Below are positions 36,293-44,961 of a DNA stretch of 64,000 nt, in pieces. The position numbers were made by a program, and so were the translations under genes. The stretch is from Cytophagales bacterium (GTDB lineage: Bacteria; Bacteroidota; Bacteroidia; Cytophagales; Spirosomataceae): positions 1 through 64,000 of the forward strand of contig JANSYO010000003.1 of assembly GCA_024742395.1 (NCBI GenBank), written 5' to 3'. The notes under the pieces were generated by a model. That model was not told the origin of the DNA and made no database searches. It worked only from the letters and a program-made list of their open reading frames with translations. Positions within the stretch are counted from its first letter, which is position 1, and each line of letters opens with the position of its first letter.

Positions 36293-37221
36293 GTGATTTC
36301 AGGGTAAATAATTCGACGGCTTTCGCCCATAAAGCATCGCATAAGCGAGGCTGTAGTACGCTGTGAGGCTACCATGAGTGGGCTTGTCTTATCTTCCATC
36401 AAGACATCCAGAAACGGAAGACTCAATAGGTGCTTTTTTTCTTCCCGGCCCAAGTCATTCGGCAAGAATTCATTCTCATTAATATATTCCAGCACCATTT
36501 TGTCAACAAAGGGCCGGTAGGGCTCCATAATATCATCAGCCAGACAATAATGATTATACTTATTTCGGTGATGAATGCCTAGTACAGGTAAGCAACCACT
36601 CCCTACCAGAGATCGGGCTACAATAGCCCGAAGGATGGCATAGCCGTAGTTGAGCATATGATTAGGCGGAGCCTCATAACGCCCGCGATTGGTATCAAAC
36701 GTTTCCAGCAATCTTCCCCAATAGATGGCAGCGGCACGGGCCTCAGTGTTTCCGGTATCTCCGCTCTTTACTTCAGTACTCAGGTGTTCTAAAGCCTGAG
36801 CATCTTTGCCGAAATAATTAAGCACAGCCGCCTGATTTTTCACCTTTTGCTCCACGGTTTGTTTCCATAGTTGCTTCTTGAGGGGTTCTGAGGCTTCCAG
36901 CTGATACTTCAATTTCTCAGACTGTGTATCATTACTGCTGATGGGAAGCAGTAAACCTGTAGGATGATGGCTGCTATCGCACCATAAAACGGAGACATTA
37001 CGACCAATCAACTTTTCACATAAGCCATGTGTAATGGTAATTTGTTTATGATCCAAGATAACTAAACCGATGTCTTCAATTGGAATTCTTGTCACAACCT
37101 CCTCTTTAAAACTCTCCGAAAGGTCTTTGTTTTTTTCGACCGAGGGAATCCTATGCTCCAATTGATCAAGACGCATAGAAAGGTAGGCGGGGTTCCCGAA
37201 ATAGAGGGTGCGTTTTATCAT
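36289..37221 (-). CDS. cas1: CRISPR-associated endonuclease Cas1 (type II)
   Basis: 310 residues. The N-terminal beta domain (TLYFGNPAYLSMRLDQL, IGLVILDHKQITITH) and the helical catalytic domain are complete. Probable metal ligands are Glu160 (TEARAAAIYWGRL), His218 (LGIHHRNKYN) and Glu233 (ADDIMEPYRPFVD), matching the spacing in type II Cas1. It is the integrase that adds spacers. It begins one base after the cas9 stop, so the two are translationally close. Confidence 0.97.
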   Translation of the reverse strand: MIKRTLYFGNPAYLSMRLDQLEHRIPSVEKNKDLSESFKEEVVTRIPIEDIGLVILDHKQITITHGLCEKLIGRNVSVLWCDSSHHPTGLLLPISSNDTQSEKLKYQLEASEPLKKQLWKQTVEQKVKNQAAVLNYFGKDAQALEHLSTEVKSGDTGNTEARAAAIYWGRLLETFDTNRGRYEAPPNHMLNYGYAILRAIVARSLVGSGCLPVLGIHHRNKYNHYCLADDIMEPYRPFVDKMVLEYINENEFLPNDLGREEKKHLLSLPFLDVLMEDKTSPLMVASQRTTASLMRCFMGESRRIIYPEIT

Positions 37222-37222
37222 T

Positions 37223-40200
37223 TTATAACCACTTCAACTCTCCCAACAGTGTAACCTCAAAATCATCTCCTTCGTAAAGGTAATTCCAACTTTCTTTTGA
37301 CATTTTTAACAACGCTGTTTCTCCTTCAATCTCAATACTTGATGGAATTGCTTTGTACTTGTCCAATTCTGCTTTTATTACTTTGATTCTTTCCTCTCCA
37401 ACAATTTCCTTCATTCTTGTTAATCTGAAACTATTGCCTATGGTATCGAACCTATATCTTCTATTATTATAGTCATCTGTTCTCTCTTTTCTGTCTTGAA
37501 TTAACTCATCTTCAATTATTTCAGAAATATTGTTTTCTATTTCATACTTACGTAGTAGCTCATCTTTTTTAAGGCTTATCGATTTTTTTACTTCATCTTT
37601 AGATTGAGCATTCAAATGATACTTTAACCAAACGCTTCCTTGAGAAAATTGAGTTATCACGTACAATCTTTTTTGCTGAAAATCAAGACTGTCTTTTTTA
37701 TCAAATTCTTTATCATCTTTTAATACAAGGACTTTTTGACCAACTTTCAACAGATCTTTATCCCAGTCTTTGTACTCTTGATATTGCTCGTTTATATATG
37801 ATTCGAATTTAAATTTTCCATACATCTTATATGCTTTTGCCACCTCAAAAGAGGCAATAGGGAGTATTTCTCTCTCTACTTTTCCTTCTATACTTTTTTG
37901 CAACAAAACGGCATAAGGAATATTTCCTGCTTCTGAATAAAACTTGTTTTTATAGTCATGTTCCGAGCGATAATTTGCACGTTCTTTTACTTCCCTGCCT
38001 GTCTTTGCTTTAATTCTGACATGACGAATAATATTTCCTTGATAATCCTTAATAACACTGTTCCTCTTCTGTTCATCTACCAACTTCCTAATAACCGGGT
38101 CAATTATAGACCCGATTGATTTATCAGAGGATTTGACCTTGTCGATATTTTCTCTTTTTACGAAAAGAAATTTATCTTTTCCCGTTTTGTACTTCCATTC
38201 ACCATTTTCCCTAATGGGCAGTCCATCATCATTCCGCTCAACATTTTTTATTTTCCCAAGATAAGTTTGAGCATACAATTCGCTTCTTACAGTATCCCCT
38301 CTTTTATATCTAGGTACTTTATACATAACTTCACCGTCAACTTGAACTTTGAAATAGTCTATTCCTTCCTTTTTGTTTTTCATATTGTCCGGCAACTGTT
38401 CTTTCAATACATATTGGATTTTGCCTCTTTTGCGGACTTTTCTTACCGCTTGGTTTAGAATTTTATTATTTTCATAATTAACAATCAACGTCTTTTCTTC
38501 TATTTCACGAATAAGCTCCTGAGAGTTAAAATCTGGAGAAGGTCTCACTATTGCCCTCAACCTAGCAAGTGCTTTTTTATCGTTATCTTCTAACGCTTCA
38601 TAATATTGTTTTAAGATTTCCTCTCTCCTACTACTATTAACCGGTATCAAGGTTAAAACCGATGCGTCAATGGCATGATGAGTATGTTTATTACGGCTTT
38701 TGATTTCGTCCTCCTCCTGGAAGCCAAACAATTTTCTAAAATCTGCTGTAACCGTTCCTTTTTGTACAGCGACTTTTTTGAAGAACAGTTTTAAATATTC
38801 ATGAGCATACTTGCTAACCATTTGGGTATCGACCAATTGCCTTCTAGCCCAGCTATCTTTTACTTCATCGGCCTCAAAACGTTCAACCTTATCCCTCCAG
38901 TAGTCAAGGTGCATTTTGAAATAGTGTTTTTCTTGAATCCTTTTACTTTTTTTGTCCTCATCTTCATTACCTTTTGGTCTTACCCTATCTTCATATAACC
39001 ATTTCCATTTGTCTCTTTCTTGCTTCCACATTTCTAATCGAGGCTCAATTGCGGTTCCCCAACTATCTACATCATTAGAATAATTATCACATTGTTTAGG
39101 CGTTTTTTGTTTCTGAAAATCACGGTTATACCTGGCAAACCCTACAGTCATATTGGCCATAGTATTATCAGGCAAAATACTTCTTGGAATGGTATGCATA
39201 ATATCAATTTCATTGGAAAATAGTTTTGCAATGGAAATCATTCTCCCTGTGTACATACACTGCCCTTTTTGTTCTGTCCATAACTCATACCTTTTTAAGG
39301 CATCTCTCTCTTTGAGGATTTCAATATGATTTTTGTTTGAAACTTCATTTCCTTTTTCATCCTGGGTTTCTTCAAAAGTCTGCTCCGCCCACATTTCGAA
39401 AATGGGGATACTTTCTTCTACATTTAAATTTGATTTCTCATTGTTCTTATATTCATCTAAGAACAGCCTATATTTTTCTCTATTATCCCTTCGTAGATTT
39501 TGATATCGTTCAATGGCCACACGTTTGTTGTTGTCATTTAATTCCCGGGCCAATTCTACAATTACTTCAGTATCCTCATCAATTTCACCAGTCAAAATCA
39601 ATTCATTTATAAGCTTTCGCAAAATGCTCATTGACTTGTTGAACATCGGATTTTTAATGCTATCGATATAAGGAACAGGCAGAATTTCTATTCCCGTATC
39701 CTTATAGGTAGGCAAATGTTTTTCACCGGTTTCCCAATTTGTTTCTAAATTTTTGGTGTATCGGTTTTCACGATTCGAATGATGATATAATTCGCCTTTT
39801 AAGTTAATTTCCTTCTCCTTTAAAACACTTTTGAAAATTTCAGTTAATGTTGGAAATTCTCGATAGGCTCGTTTTGTATCAAAGAAATAGTCTTGGTATT
39901 CATGGCCAACTTCCTGTATTATTTCTTCTTTATTTTCAACATCTTCCCAAGATGTTTCACCAAAATGTCCTTCACACGCTTTTTTAATCTCCTCTATATC
40001 ATCTGGTTTTAAAGTATATTCAAATTCTTTATAGGCAAACCTTTCTGAATTGATTAGCCCTTTATGCTTATCTATCAAATTATTTGCTATGTTGATTATC
40101 GTTTTTCTTTCATCATATAATTGGTTGGCTTTCTTCAATTCTTTGATAATTACATCTCTTTTTTCTTGCCAACTGCCTTCAATCAATACAGGTATTTTTG

Positions 40201-41656
40201 CTAGAACAACAGCTTCATTATATAGATAACCCTCTTTTAAAAATGGAATTATTTTGCATAAAGCCTTTAGACTTAAATCTGCATAACCCGGCAAAAACTT
40301 TCCTTTTAATTCCACCAAAGGAGAAATGGAAACCTCAACGCCTTTCTTCTTTCTGATTATGTTCTGAATATCAAGATTATCACTACCAAACCTTTCTAAG
40401 AAGTCTTCATCTTTTGCAGTTCTTTTATCAAAAGCAAAGAGAATATGCCATAAATCATAAATGGAATATTTATCAATAATTTTAGGTGCATTACCGATAT
40501 CGTATTGTTCTATTTCGTTTAATGCACTTTTGGCTTTTTCACCAAAAAGCTCAACAAGTCCTTTGTAAACAGGCATTCCGGAAACGGAAGTATCATACCT
40601 CCCTGTTTTTCTATCAATTGGATAATTGTATTTCCTTGCTTTGCCAAACTTTTTATCAAGAAATTTTCTAATTTCTTCAAATTTGAAATTTGAGTCTTTT
40701 TGTATGAATTTTTCAAAAAATAGCTGCTCTCTCATTTCTTGACTCAATGGCTGTTTTTTATCATTTTTATCAAAAAACTTGATAGTATTGATAAACTGCC
40801 AAGCCCTAAATATTTCAAAGACCGGGTGAGAAACCGGGCATCTTAGCTTAGTAGGTTCCAAAGTACATTTCCCAATATTTCCTCTTTGAGTTTTGAGTGG
40901 TTGCTGCCAGATAATGGCTTTCCATAAACTTTTTACAAATTTATCCTTATAGTCTTCCTTTCCTTCTTTATCAACATTGTAACCTTGAGCTTTACATATT
41001 TCTTCTAATTCGTGTTGATACTCTTCTCTAAGAGGATATTGATTTCTTGCCCTTTTGCCTTTTTTAAGGAATTCTTCATCTAAGGCTTTAGCTATTATGC
41101 CGTGTTTATCTAAAGCTGTTTTAAAACTATCTTCACTTCTTCTTTCTATTTGTTTTTCAGTTTCTTTATCGGTTTCTCCGATATCTTTATAGCCTCTACG
41201 TTGCACCAAGTGGTATAGTGAACGCCCAAATTCATGTTTTGTCAATTTTTGGTCAAGTGATATTACTCTTAGTTGATAAGGATTTTTGTACTCTTTACCA
41301 CCTTCATAAGTGAAATCACATGCCAACCACTTTAAGAATGTTTCATTTTCTGGGAATTTACGTGCTCTCCCTTTTTGGTATTTGCTCCATATTTTCAACT
41401 CTTGTTTTTCCAACGGAACAAATTTCATTTTCACCAAAACTTTCAACAATTCCCATTTTCGGTATTTTCTTGACTTAATTAAGTTTCTTTTTGAGCGTGC
41501 TATTCTTCGTTCTCTCGTTGGAGAAGCATATCCACCGGACTGTCCTTTTGACATTCCCGTATCAAAGGTGATTACCCCCTTTTTAATAATTGCTCCATTT
41601 TCTTTTTTAGCCCATCCAATTGATGAACTTCCTAAGTCTAATCCCAATTTTGTCAT
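37223..41656 (-). CDS. cas9: CRISPR-associated endonuclease Cas9, subtype II-C
   Basis: 1477 residues, at the long end for II-C. RuvC-I LGLDLGSSSIGWA (4-16) has Asp7; the arginine-rich bridge helix is at about 47-67 (RERRIARSKRNLIKSRKYRK). RuvC-II VIVELAREL has its Glu near 701. The HNH segment EIDIMHTIPRSILPDNT has catalytic His821 and the Asn of ARYNRDFQKQKTP. RuvC-III HHAIDA has His994 and Asp997 (Ile replaces the third His of the common HHAHDA). All catalytic residues are present, so the nuclease should be active. The last 300 residues hold the PAM-reading region. No csn2 or cas4 is present, which with cas9-cas1-cas2 defines II-C. The tracrRNA gene starts 21 bases upstream on the other strand. 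Confidence 0.97.
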   Translation of the reverse strand: MTKLGLDLGSSSIGWAKKENGAIIKKGVITFDTGMSKGQSGGYASPTRERRIARSKRNLIKSRKYRKWELLKVLVKMKFVPLEKQELKIWSKYQKGRARKFPENETFLKWLACDFTYEGGKEYKNPYQLRVISLDQKLTKHEFGRSLYHLVQRRGYKDIGETDKETEKQIERRSEDSFKTALDKHGIIAKALDEEFLKKGKRARNQYPLREEYQHELEEICKAQGYNVDKEGKEDYKDKFVKSLWKAIIWQQPLKTQRGNIGKCTLEPTKLRCPVSHPVFEIFRAWQFINTIKFFDKNDKKQPLSQEMREQLFFEKFIQKDSNFKFEEIRKFLDKKFGKARKYNYPIDRKTGRYDTSVSGMPVYKGLVELFGEKAKSALNEIEQYDIGNAPKIIDKYSIYDLWHILFAFDKRTAKDEDFLERFGSDNLDIQNIIRKKKGVEVSISPLVELKGKFLPGYADLSLKALCKIIPFLKEGYLYNEAVVLAKIPVLIEGSWQEKRDVIIKELKKANQLYDERKTIINIANNLIDKHKGLINSERFAYKEFEYTLKPDDIEEIKKACEGHFGETSWEDVENKEEIIQEVGHEYQDYFFDTKRAYREFPTLTEIFKSVLKEKEINLKGELYHHSNRENRYTKNLETNWETGEKHLPTYKDTGIEILPVPYIDSIKNPMFNKSMSILRKLINELILTGEIDEDTEVIVELARELNDNNKRVAIERYQNLRRDNREKYRLFLDEYKNNEKSNLNVEESIPIFEMWAEQTFEETQDEKGNEVSNKNHIEILKERDALKRYELWTEQKGQCMYTGRMISIAKLFSNEIDIMHTIPRSILPDNTMANMTVGFARYNRDFQKQKTPKQCDNYSNDVDSWGTAIEPRLEMWKQERDKWKWLYEDRVRPKGNEDEDKKSKRIQEKHYFKMHLDYWRDKVERFEADEVKDSWARRQLVDTQMVSKYAHEYLKLFFKKVAVQKGTVTADFRKLFGFQEEDEIKSRNKHTHHAIDASVLTLIPVNSSRREEILKQYYEALEDNDKKALARLRAIVRPSPDFNSQELIREIEEKTLIVNYENNKILNQAVRKVRKRGKIQYVLKEQLPDNMKNKKEGIDYFKVQVDGEVMYKVPRYKRGDTVRSELYAQTYLGKIKNVERNDDGLPIRENGEWKYKTGKDKFLFVKRENIDKVKSSDKSIGSIIDPVIRKLVDEQKRNSVIKDYQGNIIRHVRIKAKTGREVKERANYRSEHDYKNKFYSEAGNIPYAVLLQKSIEGKVEREILPIASFEVAKAYKMYGKFKFESYINEQYQEYKDWDKDLLKVGQKVLVLKDDKEFDKKDSLDFQQKRLYVITQFSQGSVWLKYHLNAQSKDEVKKSISLKKDELLRKYEIENNISEIIEDELIQDRKERTDDYNNRRYRFDTIGNSFRLTRMKEIVGEERIKVIKAELDKYKAIPSSIEIEGETALLKMSKESWNYLYEGDDFEVTLLGELKWL

Positions 41657-41666
41657 ATTTATTTAG

Positions 41667-41674
41667 TACTTTTG
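41667..41674 (+). promoter_or_regulatory. -7 box TACTTTTG of the tracrRNA gene
   Basis: Exact TAnnTTTG. The predicted transcription start, 5-8 bases on, coincides with the first base of the anti-repeat at 41678. The box lies within the 5' leader region of the divergent cas9 gene. Confidence 0.6.
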
Positions 41675-41677
41675 TTT

Positions 41678-41755
41678 CGAAAGACAATTCACAACAAGGC
41701 TATAAGCCGTAGGAATTATCTCTAGGCAACTGCTTCTGGTAGTTGCCATTTTTTT
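41678..41755 (+). ncRNA. tracrRNA
   Basis: The anti-repeat CGAAAGACAATTCACAAC (41678-41695) pairs with the first 17 bases of the CRISPR repeat, with a single bulged A (41684). Then follow a short hairpin GGCT-ATA-AGCC (41698-41708), a linker, and a terminator hairpin GGCAACT/AGTTGCC (41725-41731 and 41741-41747) with ATTTTTTT. About 78 bases in all. It guides RNase III processing of the precursor crRNA and loads Cas9. It is transcribed away from cas9, and an antisense overlap with the cas9 leader is likely. Confidence 0.93.
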
Positions 41756-41915
41756 GTAATAGTGGATTTAATTAGAGTTGTATAGATGTTCTTTCATATT
41801 GAAGATTGTTAAAGTGATTCCCTTTCGTTTAATGCAATTTATAAAAAATGGAAACAGGTAAATTAGGTATTTCTACGCAATTATAATTAGGGAAATCTAT
41901 CAGTTGTGATATTTG

Positions 41916-42006
41916 TCTACAATTCACCAGAAGGAAGAACCGGCTAAGGTTCTGATGTTGTGAAAACATTTGGGTTGCCCCTTGTCCATAATCAGGGGGC
42001 TTTTTT
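41916..42006 (+). ncRNA. Candidate small RNA of unknown function downstream of tracrRNA
   Basis: A promoter-like GATATTTG (41908-41915, one base off TAnnTTTG) precedes a short structured stretch: CAATTCAC (which is complementary to bases 4-11 of the CRISPR repeat), a stem AGAACC/GGTTCT (41936-41941 and 41948-41953), a smaller TGTT/AACA stem, and a clear intrinsic terminator GCCCCTTG/CAGGGGGC (41977-41984 and 41993-42000) with six T residues. No ORF of credible length lies in it. It could be a free small RNA, a decayed second tracrRNA, or the tail of a longer transcript through the tracrRNA terminator. Confidence 0.5.
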
Positions 42007-42379
42007 ATTTGCAGCCACATAATTATTTCATAAAGGGATTATTATTTCGTTGAAGTGAGGAGGCAAAAAACAAGCGGGTTTTTACACTATTCTTAGCAGT
42101 AAAAGAAGAGGAAAGCAGGATTCCTTTTTAGCCCCTTGACATAGAGCCAAGTGGCTTTGAGTTCTATAAGTTTTATAGATGAAGAAAACTCCTTCACATT
42201 TAGAAACTAGACGTAACTCACACCCAAAAGGATACAAATTAGCCCTCAAAGAAAATGTGGAAGAAGAAGTCGCCACAAATAAAATACAAAGCCTAGGATC
42301 TACATATGGGCCATGTTGAGATTCTAAACTTTTAAGGCAGATTGTATTAAAATTTTTATTTGGGACAAAAGCAACATCC
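42007..42379. other. Gap without a confident gene
   Basis: The stretch between the small RNA candidate and the membrane protein gene shows no recognised gene. It contains only the short ORF listed at 42179 and a minus-strand frame (42082-42276) with no start context or recognisable protein. Confidence 0.5.
42179..42319 (+). CDS. Possible small ORF, 46 residues
   Basis: ATG to TGA, encoding a charged peptide that begins MKKTPSHLETRRNSHPKGYK and ends GSTYGPC. No signal peptide, no membrane segment and no relative that I recognise. A C-terminal Cys and a Lys/Glu-rich front half are mildly reminiscent of peptide precursors, but no modifying enzyme is encoded nearby. It may be chance. Confidence 0.2.
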   Translation: MKKTPSHLETRRNSHPKGYKLALKENVEEEVATNKIQSLGSTYGPC

Positions 42380-42763
42380 TCACTCCCCTTTCACCAAAAT
42401 CCTGTCTAAAATCTGTACCACAAAATAAACCAGGGAAGACACCAAAGAGAGGCTAAAGAACCAGGTCAAATTTTGGAAATTTTCCTGACCGGAAGTGCTG
42501 GTATCCAAGGAAAAGAAAAGCACACATAAACCCACCAGACACACGAACAAAACACTGTAAAATGCGTATAATTTGACGTCCTGCCAGATATTGGCCCGCT
42601 TGTAAGCTTTGCGGGCTACTTTTTCTGAGAATGAATGGGGTATTGATAGTTCAGGCTCTTTCTCCAGCTCGGCGAAAAGCGATTCGTAAAATGCTTTTTC
42701 CTCTTTTGATAAAGAGACTCCATCAAATTCTTCCTGCTCTTTTATGCCATCTGCTCTGCTCAT
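42380..42763 (-). CDS. Small membrane protein paired with sigma factor (possible anti-sigma factor)
   Basis: 127 residues: an acidic cytoplasmic N-terminus (about 1-60, LSKEEKAFYESLFAELEKEPELSIPHSFSEKVARKA) followed by two membrane spans (about 66-86 and 102-118). Its start overlaps the sigma factor stop by four bases. The order sigma then membrane protein, with a cytoplasmic helical N-terminus, is what anti-sigma factors show, but no zinc-binding HxxxCxxC motif is present. The role is therefore inferred from position. Confidence 0.75.
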   Translation of the reverse strand: MSRADGIKEQEEFDGVSLSKEEKAFYESLFAELEKEPELSIPHSFSEKVARKAYKRANIWQDVKLYAFYSVLFVCLVGLCVLFFSLDTSTSGQENFQNLTWFFSLSLVSSLVYFVVQILDRILVKGE

Positions 42764-43326
42764 AGTAATTCCTGTTTTGCCAGTGGTGCCAGCTGTTCTT
42801 TCAGCAACTTCCTGGCTCTAAAAATATAATTTTTTACCGTACCTTCCGGCATACCGGTTATTTCTCCGATTTCAGGGTAACTGTATTCATCCAGATGGTA
42901 CAGTACCAATACCTGTCTGTAATGTTCCGGCAATTTTTTGATTGCCTCTCGTAACAAAGAACCTATACCACTTGAGCTTAATTGCTCTGCCGGGTCCGGA
43001 TTTTGATCGGCTGCCAGCAGTCCGGGTTCCAAATCATGGCTATGCTCTCTGTACTTTCTGTTCTTTTTCAGATAATTCACTGATTCGCGGTAGGCCACCT
43101 GACCTATCCAGGTAGAGAGCCTGGCCTCAAACTTAAACTTGGAGAGATTCTTAAATACTTTCATGAAAATCTCCTGAGCCAAGTCCTCGGTATCTTCTGT
43201 ATTGTCTATCAACTTATTAACAACAAAAAACACCAGTCGCTCATATTGACGAACAAACCTCCGATAGGCATTTTCATCCCCATCGAGCACCGATTGTACC
43301 AGTTCTTTTTCGTCAAGCATGCTCAT
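42760..43326 (-). CDS. RNA polymerase sigma-70 factor, ECF type
   Basis: 188 residues with region 2 (YERLVFFVVNKLIDNTEDTEDLAQEIFMKVFKNLSKF, then FEARLSTWIGQVAYRESVNYLKKNRK) and region 4 (IKKLPEHYRQVLVLYHLDEYSYPEIGEITGMPEGTVKNYIFRARKLLKEQL). It directs RNA polymerase to a small set of promoters. It is coupled to the downstream membrane protein and diverges from the small membrane protein gene at 43465, which may be one of its targets. Confidence 0.93.
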   Translation of the reverse strand: MSMLDEKELVQSVLDGDENAYRRFVRQYERLVFFVVNKLIDNTEDTEDLAQEIFMKVFKNLSKFKFEARLSTWIGQVAYRESVNYLKKNRKYREHSHDLEPGLLAADQNPDPAEQLSSSGIGSLLREAIKKLPEHYRQVLVLYHLDEYSYPEIGEITGMPEGTVKNYIFRARKLLKEQLAPLAKQELL

Positions 43327-43464
43327 TTGACAAGATACTTCTTTCTAAGGTTGCAGTAATTCGTCAAACCTTAAAAAAAAGAATAGCCGCAATAAATTTT
43401 CAGATAAACTGCAACCTATTTTCAGGAGGCCTTGTCAAATGCAGCAAATTAAACAACACAAATT

Positions 43465-43803
43465 ATGTTTTTCATCCCAATCATCGGCATTATCATGTCA
43501 TTCGGAACAATCATCGTGGCTATCATTACCATTACAAATTACCTTTTGAAGAAAAGGCTTATTCAGTCGGGTAATCTAAGCCCGGAAAATATGGAGGCCA
43601 TATCTAAGAACTTCACCTCTTTTAAATTTGACAATCTTAAATGGGGTTTAATCCTGCTTTTTGCGGGTATAGGCATGGTGATCATTGACCAGCTACCATT
43701 GGAAACCATCCAGAATTTTCATTTGCCTATAGGCATAGAGCTTATTTCTGTGGCTTTGGGTTTTCTTATCTATTTCTTCTACATGAAAAACAAAGAAGAA
43801 TAA
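43465..43803 (+). CDS. DUF6249-like small membrane protein
   Basis: 112 residues with three hydrophobic segments: N-terminal FFIPIIGIIMSFGTIIVAIITIT, middle LKWGLILLFAGIGMVIIDQL and C-terminal IELISVALGFLIYFFYM. Between the first two lies a charged cytoplasmic loop (KKRLIQSGNLSPENMEAISKN). The plan matches the DUF6249 family, small inner-membrane proteins commonly found beside ECF sigma factors in this phylum; function unknown. It diverges from the sigma gene with a 138-base gap. Confidence 0.75.
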   Translation: MFFIPIIGIIMSFGTIIVAIITITNYLLKKRLIQSGNLSPENMEAISKNFTSFKFDNLKWGLILLFAGIGMVIIDQLPLETIQNFHLPIGIELISVALGFLIYFFYMKNKEE

Positions 43804-43811
43804 GCAGCATG

Positions 43812-43849
43812 AAAAAAGGAGCGTCCCGATCGATGGGAGCTCCTTTTTT
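43812..43849. terminator. Bidirectional rho-independent terminator
   Basis: AAAAAAGGAGC (43812-43822) pairs with GCTCCTTTTTT (43839-43849), with an inner TCCC/GGGA pairing. It separates the small membrane protein gene from the converging OmpA-like gene and has A/T tracts on both sides. Confidence 0.88.
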
Positions 43850-43882
43850 GACGTAAACGATATATAATTGACAGTCTGCTGT

Positions 43883-44809
43883 TTATCGGGCAGACTGAGT
43901 AGTTTCAGGATCTAACAAATCATAAAACTGATCTAATTTTGGCATCAGAATAATTCTGGTTCTTCTGTTTTTAGCCATGTTGGCCGCTGAGGTGTTCAGT
44001 ACCAGTTTGTTAAACTCACCTCTACCGGCTGCTATTAATCTGTTCGGGTCTACATTGTATGTTTTCTGTAATAATCTCACCACAGAGGTAGCTCTTTTCA
44101 CACTCAGGTCCCAGTTATCTTCAATAGTGGCCGTATGAATACTTCTGTTATCGGTATAGCCTTCTACCATTACTTCCAGTTCAGGTCTTGATTTAATTAC
44201 CTGAGCAATTTTCCCTAGGACTTCATGAGCTCTGGCAGATAACTTATAACTACCCGTTTCGTATAAAACGGAGTCTGAGATATTGATCATCACCACGGTT
44301 TTATCTACTTGAATATCCACGTCTTTATCGTCCATATCAAGCCCTATACTTTTCTTTAGATTTAAGGCAAGTGCCAAATTCAAAGAATCCACTTTGTTTT
44401 TAGCTGCCAGCAAATACTTGATATACTTGTCTTTTTCAGTAATCTGACTTAAGGTTTTTTCAATGTTTCTGTTAGCTTCTTTTGATAACACGGTCAGGTC
44501 TTCCACCTGAGTCAGTTGCTTATCTCTGCTTTTCTGAAGGTCGCTCACCTGATTTCTCAAATCCTGAATTTGCTCTTGTCTATATTGCTGTACATTAGCC
44601 AGCTCAGAGCGGGAGTTTGAGAGGTCGCCCTCCAGTTTGGTGATTTGCTGATTGGCAGCCATGAGGTCATCGCTGCATTTCATGAGGCTTCTGTCTGAGC
44701 TTTCGTATTTAGACTGAAGCTCGGTATACTTTTTCTTGGTTACGCAAGAGGTAAAAAAAACAGCCAGAAGAAGGCTTAATGAATAGAATTTTAGCTTTTT
44801 CATTTTCAT
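43883..44809 (-). CDS. OmpA-family peptidoglycan-binding lipoprotein with coiled coil
   Basis: 308 residues: lipoprotein signal (LLLAVFFTSC, Cys22), a long coiled coil (about 30-140; QSKYESSDRSLMKCSDDLMAANQQITKLEGDL, QYRQEQIQDLRNQVSDLQKSRDKQLTQVEDL), then an OmpA C-terminal domain (about 170-300; MVEGYTDNRS, NWDLSVKRATSVVRLL, GRGEFNKLVLNTS, NRRTRIILMPK). The last domain binds peptidoglycan, so the protein ties the outer membrane to the wall or forms a spacer. An internal start at Met3 is equally possible. Confidence 0.9.
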   Translation of the reverse strand: MKMKKLKFYSLSLLLAVFFTSCVTKKKYTELQSKYESSDRSLMKCSDDLMAANQQITKLEGDLSNSRSELANVQQYRQEQIQDLRNQVSDLQKSRDKQLTQVEDLTVLSKEANRNIEKTLSQITEKDKYIKYLLAAKNKVDSLNLALALNLKKSIGLDMDDKDVDIQVDKTVVMINISDSVLYETGSYKLSARAHEVLGKIAQVIKSRPELEVMVEGYTDNRSIHTATIEDNWDLSVKRATSVVRLLQKTYNVDPNRLIAAGRGEFNKLVLNTSAANMAKNRRTRIILMPKLDQFYDLLDPETTQSAR

Positions 44810-44880
44810 AGTGTTTTAATGAAACCAGAGCTATACTCCGGAAATTAATCTTTACAGGTTCAGATAAAATTCTGTTCCGT

Positions 44881-44933
44881 GGGGTTAAAAACCCCTAAAA
44901 TGAATCAGGTGTGGCAAAAATTACCACACCTGA
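44881..44933 (-). terminator. Two hairpins between TonB receptor and OmpA genes
   Basis: On the minus strand the 10-bp stem TCAGGTGTGG/CCACACCTGA (44905-44914 and 44924-44933) follows the receptor stop codon, then ATTCATTTTA; a second short stem GGGGTT/AACCCC (44881-44895) comes next. Together they probably end the receptor transcript. Confidence 0.6.
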
Positions 44934-44961
44934 ATACGCTGTACACTATAAAACTAAATCA

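Noticed and set aside
41916-41935. The CAATTCAC match as proof of a second tracrRNA
   Set aside because: Only eight bases pair with the repeat and the flanks do not, against 17 in the true tracrRNA; kept only as a possibility for a small RNA.
41829-42276. Two minus-strand ORFs (41829-42020 and 42082-42276)
   Set aside because: No recognisable protein features; the first runs antisense through the small RNA candidate and its terminator.
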